Assembly (NCBI GenBank): GCA_024639785.1
Contig: JAHEGI010000002.1
Span: forward strand, 225,239 to 258,111
Source: Cryomorphaceae bacterium
Lineage (GTDB): Bacteria; Bacteroidota; Bacteroidia; Flavobacteriales; Schleiferiaceae
Direction of reading: 5' to 3'
DNA length: 32,873 nt
Made by a program: the position numbers and the translations under genes. This document shows, in pieces, positions 1 through 7,795 of the stretch. The notes under the pieces were generated by a model that searched no databases, was not told the DNA's origin, and saw nothing but the letters and a program-made list of their open reading frames with translations. How positions within the stretch are numbered: the stretch's first letter is position 1; every line of letters begins with the position of its first letter.

Positions 1-1
1 C

Positions 2-9
2 TATCTTTG
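2..9 (+). promoter_or_regulatory. Promoter -7 box of rpsF operon
   Basis: The sequence TATCTTTG matches the Bacteroidota -7 consensus TAnnTTTG exactly and lies 20 bp before the rpsF start codon. Any -33 element would fall outside the window. It probably drives rpsF-rpsR-rplI. Confidence 0.7.
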
Positions 10-29
10 CACCCCTAATTTCATAAACT

Positions 30-365
30 ATGAATCAGTACGAAACCGTTTTCATCCTAAATCCCGTCTTGTCTGAAGAGCAGACAAGGGAAGCGGTTGA
101 TAAGTACACCGGCTACCTACAATCGAATGGTGCCGAGCTTATCAACGTCGAAAAGTGGGGCCTCCGCAAGTTGGCTTACCCCATCGACAAAAAGAAGAGT
201 GGGTTCTATAACCTCCTCGAGTTTAAAGCTCCAGCTCCCGTCATTGCTACGCTTGAAGTAGAAATGAAGCGTGACGAGCGCATCTTGCGCTTCCTCACCG
301 TGACGTTGGACAAGCACGGCGTTGAGTATGCTGCCAAGCGTCGCGCCAAAGTTAAAAACGCTTAA
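30..365 (+). CDS. rpsF: 30S ribosomal protein S6
   Basis: Small-subunit ribosomal protein S6, which binds 16S rRNA together with S18. The 111-residue product has the typical S6 opening ([18 protein letters not shown]) and the conserved [19 protein letters not shown] segment near residues 42-60, where the family has its W-G-x-R-x-LAY-x-I motif. Length is normal for the family. It is the first gene of a three-gene operon: rpsR follows after 11 bp and rplI 8 bp after that, the usual bacterial order but without ssb between rpsF and rpsR. The ATG lies 20 bp after a TAnnTTTG box and has no Shine-Dalgarno sequence, as expected for this phylum. Confidence 0.97.
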   Translation: MNQYETVFILNPVLSEEQTREAVDKYTGYLQSNGAELINVEKWGLRKLAYPIDKKKSGFYNLLEFKAPAPVIATLEVEMKRDERILRFLTVTLDKHGVEYAAKRRAKVKNA

Positions 366-376
366 TCCTTACAGAA

Positions 377-667
377 ATGAGCACTTTGGAAACCACCGCT
401 GGCAATCAATCAGAGATCCGCTACCTCCAGCCGATCGCTATTGACGCTACCAACACGAAGAAGTATTGCCGCTTCAAGAAATACGGCATTAAGCACATCG
501 ACCACAAGGATCCTGATTTCTTGTTGCGTTTTGTGAATGAGCAGGGTAAGATTTTACCTCGCCGCATCACAGGTACTTCCTTGAAGTATCAGCGTAAGTT
601 GGCTCAAGCCATCAAGCGCGCTCGCCACTTGGGACTCATGCCCTACGTAGCCGATAACCTCAAATAA
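377..667 (+). CDS. rpsR: 30S ribosomal protein S18
   Basis: Ribosomal protein S18, the partner of S6 on the platform of the 30S subunit. The 96-residue product carries the S18 core: [20 protein letters not shown] around residues 28-47, then the basic [20 protein letters not shown] stretch near residues 61-80, ending in the ARHLGLMPY motif typical of the family. It has an N-terminal extension of about 20 residues (rich in T, E and Q) before the conserved core. It sits between rpsF and rplI with gaps of 11 and 8 bp, so it is almost certainly co-transcribed with them. Confidence 0.97.
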   Translation: MSTLETTAGNQSEIRYLQPIAIDATNTKKYCRFKKYGIKHIDHKDPDFLLRFVNEQGKILPRRITGTSLKYQRKLAQAIKRARHLGLMPYVADNLK

Positions 668-675
668 TCAGCGCC

Positions 676-1128
676 ATGGAAGTAATCTTGAAATCTGACG
701 TTGAAAACCTTGGTTACAAGGATGATATGGTCACCGTTAAGAACGGTTATGGCCTCAACTATTTGATCCCAAAAGGGTTCGCTGTTTTGGCGACCCCTTC
801 AGCGAAGAAAGTGTTGGCGGAAGATCTCCGTCAGCGTGCCCACAAGGAGGCGAAAATGATCGAGGCTGCCAACAAGACAGCGGAAGCATTGAATCGCGTT
901 GAATTGAAGCTCACAGCCAAGTCTGGTAAGGGTGGAAAATTGTTTGGAGCCATCACTAATGCCAATGTGGCAGAGGAATTGAATGGCATGGGTCACGCCA
1001 TCGACAAGAAGTTCATTCAAATCGCAGGTGGAACGATCAAGGCGGCTGGCAAGTACAGCGCTAAGGTTCGTCTACACCGCGAAGTGGTTATTGACTTCAC
1101 CTTTGAAGTGATCGGCGACGAGAATTAA
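676..1128 (+). CDS. rplI: 50S ribosomal protein L9
   Basis: Ribosomal protein L9, the two-domain protein that reaches out from the L1 stalk base of the 50S subunit. The 150-residue product begins MEVILKSDVENLGYKDD and continues with VKNGYGLNYLIPKGFA (residues 21-36), the L9 N-terminal signature. An Ala/Lys/Glu-rich connecting helix (about residues 42-76) leads into the C-terminal rRNA-binding domain (GKLFGAIT, then LHREV near residue 133). Length is typical. It is the last gene of the rpsF-rpsR-rplI operon and is followed after 25 bp by a rho-independent terminator. Confidence 0.97.
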   Translation: MEVILKSDVENLGYKDDMVTVKNGYGLNYLIPKGFAVLATPSAKKVLAEDLRQRAHKEAKMIEAANKTAEALNRVELKLTAKSGKGGKLFGAITNANVAEELNGMGHAIDKKFIQIAGGTIKAAGKYSAKVRLHREVVIDFTFEVIGDEN

Positions 1129-1153
1129 TTTCTTACCGTCTACAAAAAGAAAA

Positions 1154-1178
1154 CCCCGTCCTTCCGACGGGGTTTTTT
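1154..1178 (+). terminator. Intrinsic terminator after rplI
   Basis: A 7-bp stem CCCCGTC (1154-1160) and GACGGGG (1166-1172) around loop CTTCC is followed by a run of six T. The four A before the stem can extend the pairing into the T-run. It ends the ribosomal operon 25 bp after the rplI stop. The end of the T-run overlaps TACTTTTA (1178-1185), a weak -7-like box for the next gene. Confidence 0.9.
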
Positions 1179-1189
1179 ACTTTTAAGGA

Positions 1190-3118
1190 ATGAAGGAAAG
1201 TAGCTCCGCACCCCCGGTAAATTATTGGGCCTTGGGCCTTGGCGCTTTGGTCGCGGCTTTACCGTCCTTAGGAACCTTCGCGACGCTTGGCGATCCGGGT
1301 CATTGGCCTCTACAGTTGGGCTTTGCAGTTTTGGGAATTGCGCTGTTGATCACTGCTTGGTCCAGCGCTCCCGCTAGTTCATACAAACTTTCATGGCCAG
1401 CCCTACTTTGGTTGGGTTTGGCGCTTTGGGCCTGGCTGGCTCCTTGGACGACGGATCTCTATTCGGTGGCCGAATGGAAGTACAGTGCAGGCCGCTTCGC
1501 CGGATATGCAGGTTTACTGCTGCTGGGTGGTCTCTGGGCGCAAGATGCCTCATGGAATAGCGCCAAGTTCAGCACGTTTATTCTAGGCTTTGGCGCCATG
1601 CTGAGTATCCATTATGTATTCACCTTCCTAGCCAAAGGCGCGGACGCTTTGGAGGATCCTTACCTGGTACCCGGCTTGATGGGGCATAAGAATTTTACGG
1701 CCAGTGCCATTGCCTTGACGTTACCCATCCTAGTGCTGGGGCGTTCACGTCAGCAATGGCCCTCGTGGTTAGCGGATGCTACCCTATGGTTGGGTGTCTT
1801 GGCCGTTCTCCTCGCGCAGACGCGGAGCATTTGGCTCGGAGGGGCTTTAGCGCTTGGGGTCGGTGTTGCACTTGGCTGGCGTCCGGCTAAGAGCGTTCGC
1901 TATGGCTTGCTTGGAGGCGTGGCTGTAGCTGGCCTTCTCGCGATGTCCGCTCCGGTCCAAAAGCGATTAATGGATCCAGCGAATTTGCAGATTCGTCAAA
2001 TTTTCTGGGACCATTCGTTCCAAATGCAGGCGGAGCTTCCCCTCACCGGGGTAGGTCCCGGCCAATGGCGCATATATTTTCCGAAGTATGGCCTGGAGGG
2101 CATGAATCCCAGTGTGGCGGAAGGTGTCACCTCTGAAGTTCGTCCGCACAACGACTTTATCTGGGTGCTTTCCGAGATGGGTTACGTCGGTCTTGCACTC
2201 TTCCTTGCATTTTTCATCACCGTGGTGGTCTCGGCTGTCCGGGACTACCGAAAAGACCCTTCAGATCTGGGACATGTCACATGGATTTCCATCGTATTGC
2301 TCGCAAGCGTCTATGCCTTCTTTGAATTCCCTCTAGAGCGTGCGGCCTTCTGGGCGCCGTTCATAGTCATGGTAGGGCTACATAGCCGGGGAGGGATAGC
2401 CGTGCCGAAGCGCATGTACCTCGGCGTGGCGTTGGTTTTGGTGGGACTTTCAGGACGCATTGCCTGGGCGGCCATTCACGCAGACCAGGCCAACCAGGTC
2501 GTCTTGGAACAGAACAGTCAACAGGATGCACGTGGGATCGTACAATCGGCGACCGATGCAGTGTCTTCCTGGAATGAATTGGACCGGTTCAGCAACCCCA
2601 TCTTATATTTTGCCGGGATGGGCAGCTTGTTTGGTGAAGCGCAAAGTCTCGGCGCAAATGCGACGTTTGGTCCACAAAATTTCAAAGCGGCGGAAAAGTA
2701 CTTTGATGACGCCTTATCCCTGCATCCTTATCACGTGGTCACCATGTACCAAAAAGCGAACATGCATCGATATCGGGGAGAGTTTGCCCAGGCCCAATCC
2801 ATGTATAAGCAACTTTTGGCCATCTCGCCGCGCCACCCGGGTGCACAAATTCATTACGCCACAACTTTAAATGCCTTAGGTGATTTTGAAGGGGCTGCAC
2901 GCGTGCTCATTGGGGCTTTTTTAACCTCGGAGGACTATCGAAATCCCGATTATCAACGTGGGGTTGTCGAAGCGCTACGCAATATGCCGGCCAATACAAC
3001 ACATCGGGGATTGCAGTCCTTTGTGGCCAATCGAGAACAGTTGGATGACCCGAGTCTCTTTCAGGCCTTTCAAGCGTTTAAACAACAGCGGTGGCAGCAA
3101 GCGCAGGCAGCGCACTAA
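1190..3118 (+). CDS. O-antigen ligase/polymerase-like membrane protein with TPR tail
   Basis: Polytopic inner-membrane protein of the Wzy/WaaL (O-antigen ligase) superfamily, 642 residues. Residues 10 to about 430 hold roughly ten or more hydrophobic segments. The large periplasmic loop ends with RPHNDFIWVLSEMGYVG (His320), matching the family's H-N-D-x-(7)-E-x-G loop motif. The soluble C-terminal part (about 480-610) has TPR-like helix pairs: KAAEKYFDDALSLHPYHVV, then a second unit ending KQLLAISPRHPGAQIHYA. Members of this superfamily join or polymerise undecaprenyl-linked glycans at the periplasmic face of the inner membrane; the substrate here is unknown. The gene follows the rplI terminator, and a weak TACTTTTA box lies just upstream. 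It is separated from the glycosyltransferase block by more than 5 kb. Ligase versus polymerase cannot be decided from sequence. Confidence 0.8.
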   Translation: MKESSSAPPVNYWALGLGALVAALPSLGTFATLGDPGHWPLQLGFAVLGIALLITAWSSAPASSYKLSWPALLWLGLALWAWLAPWTTDLYSVAEWKYSAGRFAGYAGLLLLGGLWAQDASWNSAKFSTFILGFGAMLSIHYVFTFLAKGADALEDPYLVPGLMGHKNFTASAIALTLPILVLGRSRQQWPSWLADATLWLGVLAVLLAQTRSIWLGGALALGVGVALGWRPAKSVRYGLLGGVAVAGLLAMSAPVQKRLMDPANLQIRQIFWDHSFQMQAELPLTGVGPGQWRIYFPKYGLEGMNPSVAEGVTSEVRPHNDFIWVLSEMGYVGLALFLAFFITVVVSAVRDYRKDPSDLGHVTWISIVLLASVYAFFEFPLERAAFWAPFIVMVGLHSRGGIAVPKRMYLGVALVLVGLSGRIAWAAIHADQANQVVLEQNSQQDARGIVQSATDAVSSWNELDRFSNPILYFAGMGSLFGEAQSLGANATFGPQNFKAAEKYFDDALSLHPYHVVTMYQKANMHRYRGEFAQAQSMYKQLLAISPRHPGAQIHYATTLNALGDFEGAARVLIGAFLTSEDYRNPDYQRGVVEALRNMPANTTHRGLQSFVANREQLDDPSLFQAFQAFKQQRWQQAQAAH

Positions 3119-3119
3119 C

Positions 3120-3127
3120 TACCTTTG
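3120..3127 (+). promoter_or_regulatory. Promoter -7 box of VIT1-family gene
   Basis: TACCTTTG matches TAnnTTTG and begins 2 bp after the stop codon of the upstream gene. The ATG at 3133 follows 5 bp later, so the transcript would be nearly leaderless. This favours 3133 over the in-frame ATG at 3091, which lies inside the preceding gene. I see no clear -33 element. Confidence 0.6.
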
Positions 3128-3132
3128 AGCCC

Positions 3133-3906
3133 ATGGCGCACATTGATCCTCCATTGAAGCATCACCCTCATGATGAATCGAAACTCCACGGAAGTCCAAG
3201 TGGCTGGCTTGGCAAGTTCCGTGCGTACATCACAGAGTTTGTCTATGGAGGGATTGATGGTGCGGTAACCACCTTTGCAGTCGTCGCTGGCGCGGCGGGA
3301 GCTGGGCTCGGAACCACCACCACCATCATTCTTGGTTTCGCCAATTTGATTGCCGATGGGTTCTCTATGGCTGTTGGGGCCTACTTGTCGGCCAAAACGG
3401 ACGAGGAAACCTATGATCGCGCTTTGGCTCAGGAATACTGGGAGGTGGACCACCTACCTGATGTGGAGCGTGAAGAAATTCGCGAAATCTACGCGGCGAA
3501 AGGTTTTGAAGGAGCGTTATTGGAGCAAGTTGTCGACGTCATCTGTGCAGACAAGGATCGATGGGTGGATGAAATGATGAAATCCGAACTCGAACTCTTC
3601 CCCGAAGAAAAGAAACCCATTACAACGGCGTGGATGACCTTCTTGAGCTTTAATCTCGTGGGATTTGTGCCCTTGTATGTGTATTTGATGCATCCATTCT
3701 CGTGGATGTCGCGCTATTCCGAAAACGAACTCTTTACAGCCTCAGCGATTTCCACGGGGCTGGCCTTTGTGGGGATTGGCGTGCTCAAAGCCCGGGTGAA
3801 TTCTCGTCCAATTTGGCGCAGTGTGGCCGAGACCGTTTTGTTAGGTGCCCTGGCGGCCGTCTTGGCATATGCGGCGGGAGATCTTTTAGAACAATGGTTA
3901 CGATAA
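3133..3906 (+). CDS. VIT1/CCC1-family iron/manganese transporter
   Basis: Integral membrane protein of the VIT1/CCC1 (DUF125) family, which exports Fe2+ or Mn2+ from the cytoplasm in plants, yeast and bacteria. The 257-residue product has the family hallmark in its first membrane segments: FVYGGIDGAVTTFAVVAG (residues 36-53) and then NLIADGFSMAVGAYLSAKTD (71-90), with the conserved Asp and Met residues of the transport path. A soluble acidic metal-binding-like loop follows (EEIREIYAAKGFEGALLEQVVDVI and onward), then three further membrane segments to the C-terminus. The start at 3133 is preferred because of the TACCTTTG box at 3120-3127; the longer in-frame start would overlap the upstream gene by 28 bp. 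The CruF-like gene follows after 6 bp. Metal specificity cannot be read from the sequence. Confidence 0.87.
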   Translation: MAHIDPPLKHHPHDESKLHGSPSGWLGKFRAYITEFVYGGIDGAVTTFAVVAGAAGAGLGTTTTIILGFANLIADGFSMAVGAYLSAKTDEETYDRALAQEYWEVDHLPDVEREEIREIYAAKGFEGALLEQVVDVICADKDRWVDEMMKSELELFPEEKKPITTAWMTFLSFNLVGFVPLYVYLMHPFSWMSRYSENELFTASAISTGLAFVGIGVLKARVNSRPIWRSVAETVLLGALAAVLAYAAGDLLEQWLR

Positions 3907-3912
3907 CATAGT

Positions 3913-4551
3913 ATGTGGACTGAAAAACAAAAAACCCGAGGAGCCATAGGGCTCCTCATTCTCTTGCACTTCGTAGGCTTTGTAGGATGGCATAGTGAAT
4001 GGGCATCGATGATTTCTCTGCTGACACCGATTCATTTATTGATTTCATTTTGGCTTCTTTTGGCTTTTGCCGGAGGCGGGCAAAATCTCAAAATGCGCTT
4101 GCTGTGGGTATATCTCATAGGATTCGCCGTGGAGATTCTCGGCGTGACGACGGGCTATCCTTTTGGGACCTATGTCTATCTCGAAGGACTCGGCCCAGGG
4201 ATTTGGGATACCCCTTGGATGATTGGAGTCAATTGGGCGATGCTCAGTTTAGCCATTGGTCAATGGGTATTTGCCTATTTGTCCGAATTGTCCGCTTGGC
4301 AGCGAAACACGGTGGCGGCTTTGCTTATGGTGCTGATTGATTTCTTGATCGAACCCGTAGCCCCCAGCTTGCGTTTGTGGCTCTTTGCCGGTGCGGCGGG
4401 CTGGATGAACTACGTTTCTTGGTTTGTCTTGTCTTGGATCATGCAAGCCATGCTCGGTGGTTCAAAGGATCAGGCGAATCCCTTAGCGCTGCCTTTGATC
4501 TTGTGTCAGGCGATTTTCTTCGCAGGATTTCATCTTTGGCCTGCGGCCTAA
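3913..4551 (+). CDS. Carotenoid biosynthesis protein (CruF-like, DUF422)
   Basis: Small polytopic membrane protein of 212 residues with about seven hydrophobic segments. It matches the carotenoid biosynthesis protein/CruF (DUF422) family, whose characterised members add water across a carotenoid 1',2' double bond, as in myxol, saproxanthin or bacterioruberin synthesis. The recognisable core is FAVEILGVTTGYPFGTYVYL (about residues 71-90) followed by WDTPWMIGVNWAML, the family's E-x-x-G-V-x-T-G-x-x-F-G-x-Y-x-Y pattern and conserved Trp. It lies 6 bp after the VIT1-family gene and is probably co-transcribed with it, although the two have no obvious shared function. No other carotenoid gene is in the window. 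The exact reaction is inferred from family membership only. Confidence 0.75.
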   Translation: MWTEKQKTRGAIGLLILLHFVGFVGWHSEWASMISLLTPIHLLISFWLLLAFAGGGQNLKMRLLWVYLIGFAVEILGVTTGYPFGTYVYLEGLGPGIWDTPWMIGVNWAMLSLAIGQWVFAYLSELSAWQRNTVAALLMVLIDFLIEPVAPSLRLWLFAGAAGWMNYVSWFVLSWIMQAMLGGSKDQANPLALPLILCQAIFFAGFHLWPAA

Positions 4552-4563
4552 TTCCCTGTTCCG

Positions 4564-4571
4564 TAGATTTG
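4564..4571 (+). promoter_or_regulatory. Promoter -7 box of dnaX
   Basis: TAGATTTG fits TAnnTTTG and ends 4 bp before the dnaX ATG (4576), implying a leaderless or nearly leaderless dnaX mRNA. TTTGG at 4535-4539 lies upstream, but its spacing is longer than the usual -33/-7 distance. Confidence 0.5.
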
Positions 4572-4575
4572 AGTC

Positions 4576-6462
4576 ATGGATGCGACCCCTTATATTGTTT
4601 CGGCCCGAAAATACCGCCCCAAAGACTTTGAGGCGGTCGTTGGCCAGTCGCATGTCACGGAAACACTCGAACATGAAGTCGCCAGTGGGCACCTGGCTCA
4701 AGCCCTCCTATTTACTGGGCCTCGCGGGGTAGGAAAGACCACCTGTGCGCGAATTTTAGCCCGTCGAATCAATGAAGTGCACACGGGTCCGGATGCGGAT
4801 TACAGTCTGAATATATTTGAGCTGGATGCGGCCTCCAATAATTCGGTGGATGACATTCGCCAGCTCATTGATCAAGTGCGCTTTGCTCCTCAAGTGGGCC
4901 GTTTTAAGGTCTACATCATCGATGAGGTCCATATGCTTTCGCAAGCAGCATTTAATGCCTTTCTCAAGACCCTTGAGGAGCCTCCTGCGCACGCGATCTT
5001 CATTTTGGCCACCACGGAAAAACATAAAGTGCTGCCGACCATCTTGTCGCGTTGTCAAATTTTTGATTTCAAACGCATCGGGCTGCAAGACATAGCGAAT
5101 CACCTCCAGTTCGTGGCGGACAAAGAGGGAATTCAAGCCGAAGAGGAAGCCTTGCATGCCATTGCTGAAAAAGCGGATGGGGCGTTGCGCGATTCTTTGT
5201 CCATTTTTGATCGGGTGTCTGCTTTTGCACGGGGTGGGACCGTGACCTATGACCTGGTGCGTGAAAACTTGCAACTGCTGGATCGTTCGGTCTTTTTCGA
5301 AAGCGTGCATCACATGCTCTCAGGAGCACATACCGAACTTATGTTGCAAGTCAACGACGTGCTCGACCGCGGTTTCGACTTGCATCGCTTTGTGGGTGGA
5401 TTGGCTAGTCACGTGCGTGATGTGCTGTTGGCCAAACATGAAGCTACGGTGCAATTGATGGATGTTCCGGATGGGGTGAAAGCACAGTACCGGACTCAGG
5501 CTGAATCCGCCTCCCCGGCCTTCCTAGCGCAGGCGTTGAAGCAGCTCTCCCAATGTGACTTGTCCTACCGAGCGAGTTCAAATCCCCGCCTCCTAGTGGA
5601 AATTGCGTTGATGGAGCTCGCTGGTTTTGGTCAAGGGCAGTCCCCTTTGCCTGAAAAAAAAAAGTCTAAACCCAGGGACGTAAGCGACCACGAAACGCCT
5701 CCAGCAACTGCAGCTCAAGGTCAAGATGAGGAAGCTAAGCTTCCTGCCGAAACTTCGAAAATATCGGTTGATTCCGCGGACTTGCCGCCTGCGGTGACTC
5801 CCGCGCGGACCCCCTCGGTCGCGATCGAGGCACCGATGGGCAATTCCAGACCTGCGGAAAATGAATCGACCATTTCGCCCGGAAGTATGGCGGAGGCTTT
5901 TGACGTGCCTGCGGATCCCTCTACCGCACATCTCCCTGAGCCATCAGGTGAGGTGCCCACTTCAGCTGGCCCTCCGGAGCCCGTACGCAAGCGGCGTAGT
6001 ACTTTTTCGTTGAAAGCCAACCTCCATCCAGGTGCTGCCTCCGGAGAAGTGGGTGAAGAGGCAGGGGGGCCAGCGCTTGAGCCCGAGGTCAAACGTTTAG
6101 GGCCGTTCAGTCAGCACGCTTTGGAAGCGGCATGGTTGGATGCGGTCAAAAAAATGGAGGATCGCCCGGTGATTCATTCGGTGATTGCTAAAACGACCCC
6201 GGTTTTAGAGGATGATTTTAGAGTGCGCATTTCCGTAGAAAATCGCGTGCAGTCTGATTATCTGGAAGGGGTTCGGGATGAACTGGTAGGAGATCTCCGG
6301 GCCATGCTCGAGAATGATGCGCTCCGACTCATTACGGTGGTGGAAGAAGGGGCAAGCAATGCCAAAATTGTCTACACACCCGAAGAGCGATTTCAGTTTC
6401 TATTAGAAAAAAACCCACATTTAGCCGAATTCAGAAGAGAATTTAAGCTGGATTTGGAGTAA
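4576..6462 (+). CDS. dnaX: DNA polymerase III subunit tau (gamma/tau)
   Basis: Clamp-loader ATPase and organiser of the replicative polymerase, 628 residues. The AAA+ core is clear: Walker A GPRGVGKTT (48-56), FELDAASNNSVDDIR (81-95), Walker B IIDEVHM (114-120), LKTLEEPPAHAIFILATTEKHKVLP and the SRC arginine-finger motif (158-160). The cysteine-rich zinc module normally placed between Walker A and the ELDAAS segment is missing; residues 65-80 contain no Cys. The collar domain reaches about residue 350, followed by a Pro/Glu/Ser-rich linker (about 355-500) and a C-terminal domain (about 515-628) that should bind the polymerase. An A10 run at codons 360-363, with a -1 frame stop one codon later, predicts a short gamma form of about 364 residues. 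The gene has its own TAnnTTTG box and stands between the carotenoid gene and icd. Confidence 0.95.
   Translation: MDATPYIVSARKYRPKDFEAVVGQSHVTETLEHEVASGHLAQALLFTGPRGVGKTTCARILARRINEVHTGPDADYSLNIFELDAASNNSVDDIRQLIDQVRFAPQVGRFKVYIIDEVHMLSQAAFNAFLKTLEEPPAHAIFILATTEKHKVLPTILSRCQIFDFKRIGLQDIANHLQFVADKEGIQAEEEALHAIAEKADGALRDSLSIFDRVSAFARGGTVTYDLVRENLQLLDRSVFFESVHHMLSGAHTELMLQVNDVLDRGFDLHRFVGGLASHVRDVLLAKHEATVQLMDVPDGVKAQYRTQAESASPAFLAQALKQLSQCDLSYRASSNPRLLVEIALMELAGFGQGQSPLPEKKKSKPRDVSDHETPPATAAQGQDEEAKLPAETSKISVDSADLPPAVTPARTPSVAIEAPMGNSRPAENESTISPGSMAEAFDVPADPSTAHLPEPSGEVPTSAGPPEPVRKRRSTFSLKANLHPGAASGEVGEEAGGPALEPEVKRLGPFSQHALEAAWLDAVKKMEDRPVIHSVIAKTTPVLEDDFRVRISVENRVQSDYLEGVRDELVGDLRAMLENDALRLITVVEEGASNAKIVYTPEERFQFLLEKNPHLAEFRREFKLDLE
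5654..5669 (+). promoter_or_regulatory. Probable dnaX slippery site giving a gamma-length product
   Basis: Ten consecutive A (5654-5663) are read GAA AAA AAA AAG in frame (codons 360-363). A shift to the -1 frame reads GTC (5664-5666) and then TAA (5667-5669), so slippage adds one residue and stops after about 364 residues. Addition of one A to the mRNA by the RNA polymerase would give nearly the same end. AAGGG and CCCTT around CAGTC (5633-5647) could form a small upstream hairpin. The arrangement mirrors the known E. coli ribosomal and Thermus transcriptional slippage in dnaX. Confidence 0.65.
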
Positions 6463-6467
6463 ATTTG
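6460..6467 (+). promoter_or_regulatory. Promoter -7 box of icd
   Basis: TAAATTTG matches TAnnTTTG; its first three bases are the dnaX stop codon. The icd ATG follows 44 bp later, leaving one of the few real 5' leaders here, with a short CGGC/GCCG inverted repeat (6484-6487 and 6495-6498). A second, weaker candidate TACGTTTT (6504-6511) abuts the ATG. Confidence 0.5.
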
Positions 6468-6511
6468 TCATTCTTTCAAAATTCGGCGCAATAAGCCGTT
6501 AAATACGTTTT

Positions 6512-7741
6512 ATGGATAAGATTAAAGTAGCGAACCCTGTCGTCGAGCTAGATGGCGATGAAATGACCCGGATCATTTGGTCCTTTATCAAAGACAAACT
6601 CATTCTTCCCTATGTGGATTTGGATATCAAATACTATGATTTGGGAATGGAACATCGTGACGCTACGGACGATCAAGTAACGATTGATGCGGCGGAAGCG
6701 ATTAAAAAATACCATGTGGGCATCAAGTGCGCCACCATCACCCCAGACGAAGGCCGAGTAGAGGAATTTGGCCTCAAGAAAATGTGGAAGAGCCCGAATG
6801 GAACCATCCGTAATATCTTGGGTGGAACGGTCTTCCGCGAGCCGATTATTTGCAGCAATGTACCGCGATTGGTTACCACGTGGAATAAGCCTATCGTCAT
6901 TGGCCGCCATGCCTTCGGTGATCAGTACCGTGCGACAGATACCGTAATTACTGGCAAGGGCAAATTGACGATGACCTTCACTCCAGAAGATGGTTCAGAG
7001 CCTCAGTCTTTTGACGTCTACGATTTTCAAGGCGGCGGCGTGGCGATGAGCATGTACAACACCGATGAGTCGATTTATGGCTTTGCGCGTTCATGCATGA
7101 ACTTGGCCTTGCAGAAAAAATGGCCCTTGTACTTATCTACGAAGAATACGATTCTTAAAAAGTATGACGGTCGTTTCAAGGATATTTTCCAAGAAGTCTA
7201 TGAGGCTGAATTTGCAGAATCCTTCCAAACGGCGGGCATAACCTATGAGCATCGTTTAATTGATGACATGGTAGCTTCCGCATTGAAGTGGGAAGGTGGT
7301 TTCATTTGGGCGTGTAAGAACTACGATGGGGATGTCCAATCTGATACAGTTGCGCAAGGCTTTGGATCCTTGGGCTTGATGACCTCTGTTTTGGTTACAC
7401 CGGACGGAAAAACCCTGGAGGCCGAAGCTGCCCACGGTACGGTGACACGCCACTACCGTCAGCATCAGCAGGGCAAGGAAACCAGCACAAACCCAATCGC
7501 CTCCATTTTTGCTTGGACGCGCGGCTTGGCTCACCGAGGTAAGTTGGATGGAAACGATGCGTTAGTGCATTTTGCCAATACACTCGAGACGGTTTGTGTG
7601 GACGTGGTAGAATCAGGCAAGATGACCAAAGATTTGGCTATTTGCGTGCATGGCAATGCCGTACAACATGGCAGCCACTACCTCTATACCCAAGAGTTCT
7701 TGGATGCGATTGACCAAGAGCTTCAGGCACGCCTAAACTGA
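6512..7741 (+). CDS. icd: Isocitrate dehydrogenase (NADP+), eukaryote-like type
   Basis: Oxidatively decarboxylates isocitrate to 2-oxoglutarate in the TCA cycle, with NADP+. The 409-residue product is of the homodimeric, eukaryote-like kind rather than the E. coli type. Its residue numbering even coincides with human IDH1: [10 protein letters not shown] (94-103) contains Arg100, FREPI contains Arg109, and [11 protein letters not shown] (131-141) contains Arg132 and Tyr139, the isocitrate-binding and catalytic residues. The metal-binding aspartates sit in [16 protein letters not shown] (about 249-264). Length and ends are normal. It is monocistronic by appearance: its own -7 box overlaps the dnaX stop and a strong terminator follows at 7771. 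Aconitase, the preceding enzyme of the cycle, is encoded 8 kb away. Confidence 0.96.
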   Translation: MDKIKVANPVVELDGDEMTRIIWSFIKDKLILPYVDLDIKYYDLGMEHRDATDDQVTIDAAEAIKKYHVGIKCATITPDEGRVEEFGLKKMWKSPNGTIRNILGGTVFREPIICSNVPRLVTTWNKPIVIGRHAFGDQYRATDTVITGKGKLTMTFTPEDGSEPQSFDVYDFQGGGVAMSMYNTDESIYGFARSCMNLALQKKWPLYLSTKNTILKKYDGRFKDIFQEVYEAEFAESFQTAGITYEHRLIDDMVASALKWEGGFIWACKNYDGDVQSDTVAQGFGSLGLMTSVLVTPDGKTLEAEAAHGTVTRHYRQHQQGKETSTNPIASIFAWTRGLAHRGKLDGNDALVHFANTLETVCVDVVESGKMTKDLAICVHGNAVQHGSHYLYTQEFLDAIDQELQARLN

Positions 7742-7770
7742 GCCTAACGCCAAACCCAAAGAAGCAAAAA

Positions 7771-7794
7771 GCCCACTGCGAAGTGGGCTTTTTT
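7771..7794 (+). terminator. Intrinsic terminator after icd
   Basis: Stem GCCCACT (7771-7777) and AGTGGGC (7782-7788) with loop GCGA, then a run of six T. The five A before the stem can pair with the T-run, so the structure may also work on the opposite strand for the convergent aldo/keto reductase transcript. Confidence 0.9.
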
Positions 7795-7795
7795 G

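Noticed and set aside
3091-3132. The upstream in-frame ATG as the start of the VIT1-family gene.
   Set aside because: It lies inside the preceding coding sequence and before the TACCTTTG box, so a transcript from that box could not encode it.
5633-5663. The A10 run as a sequencing error or as a sign that dnaX is a pseudogene.
   Set aside because: The zero frame continues through a well-formed linker and C-terminal domain to residue 628, so the run of ten A keeps the correct frame.
5721-6092. A 123-codon minus-strand open frame opposite the dnaX linker.
   Set aside because: Its Ser/Gly/Ala-rich translation mirrors the Pro/Glu/Ser-rich dnaX linker and has no promoter or family.
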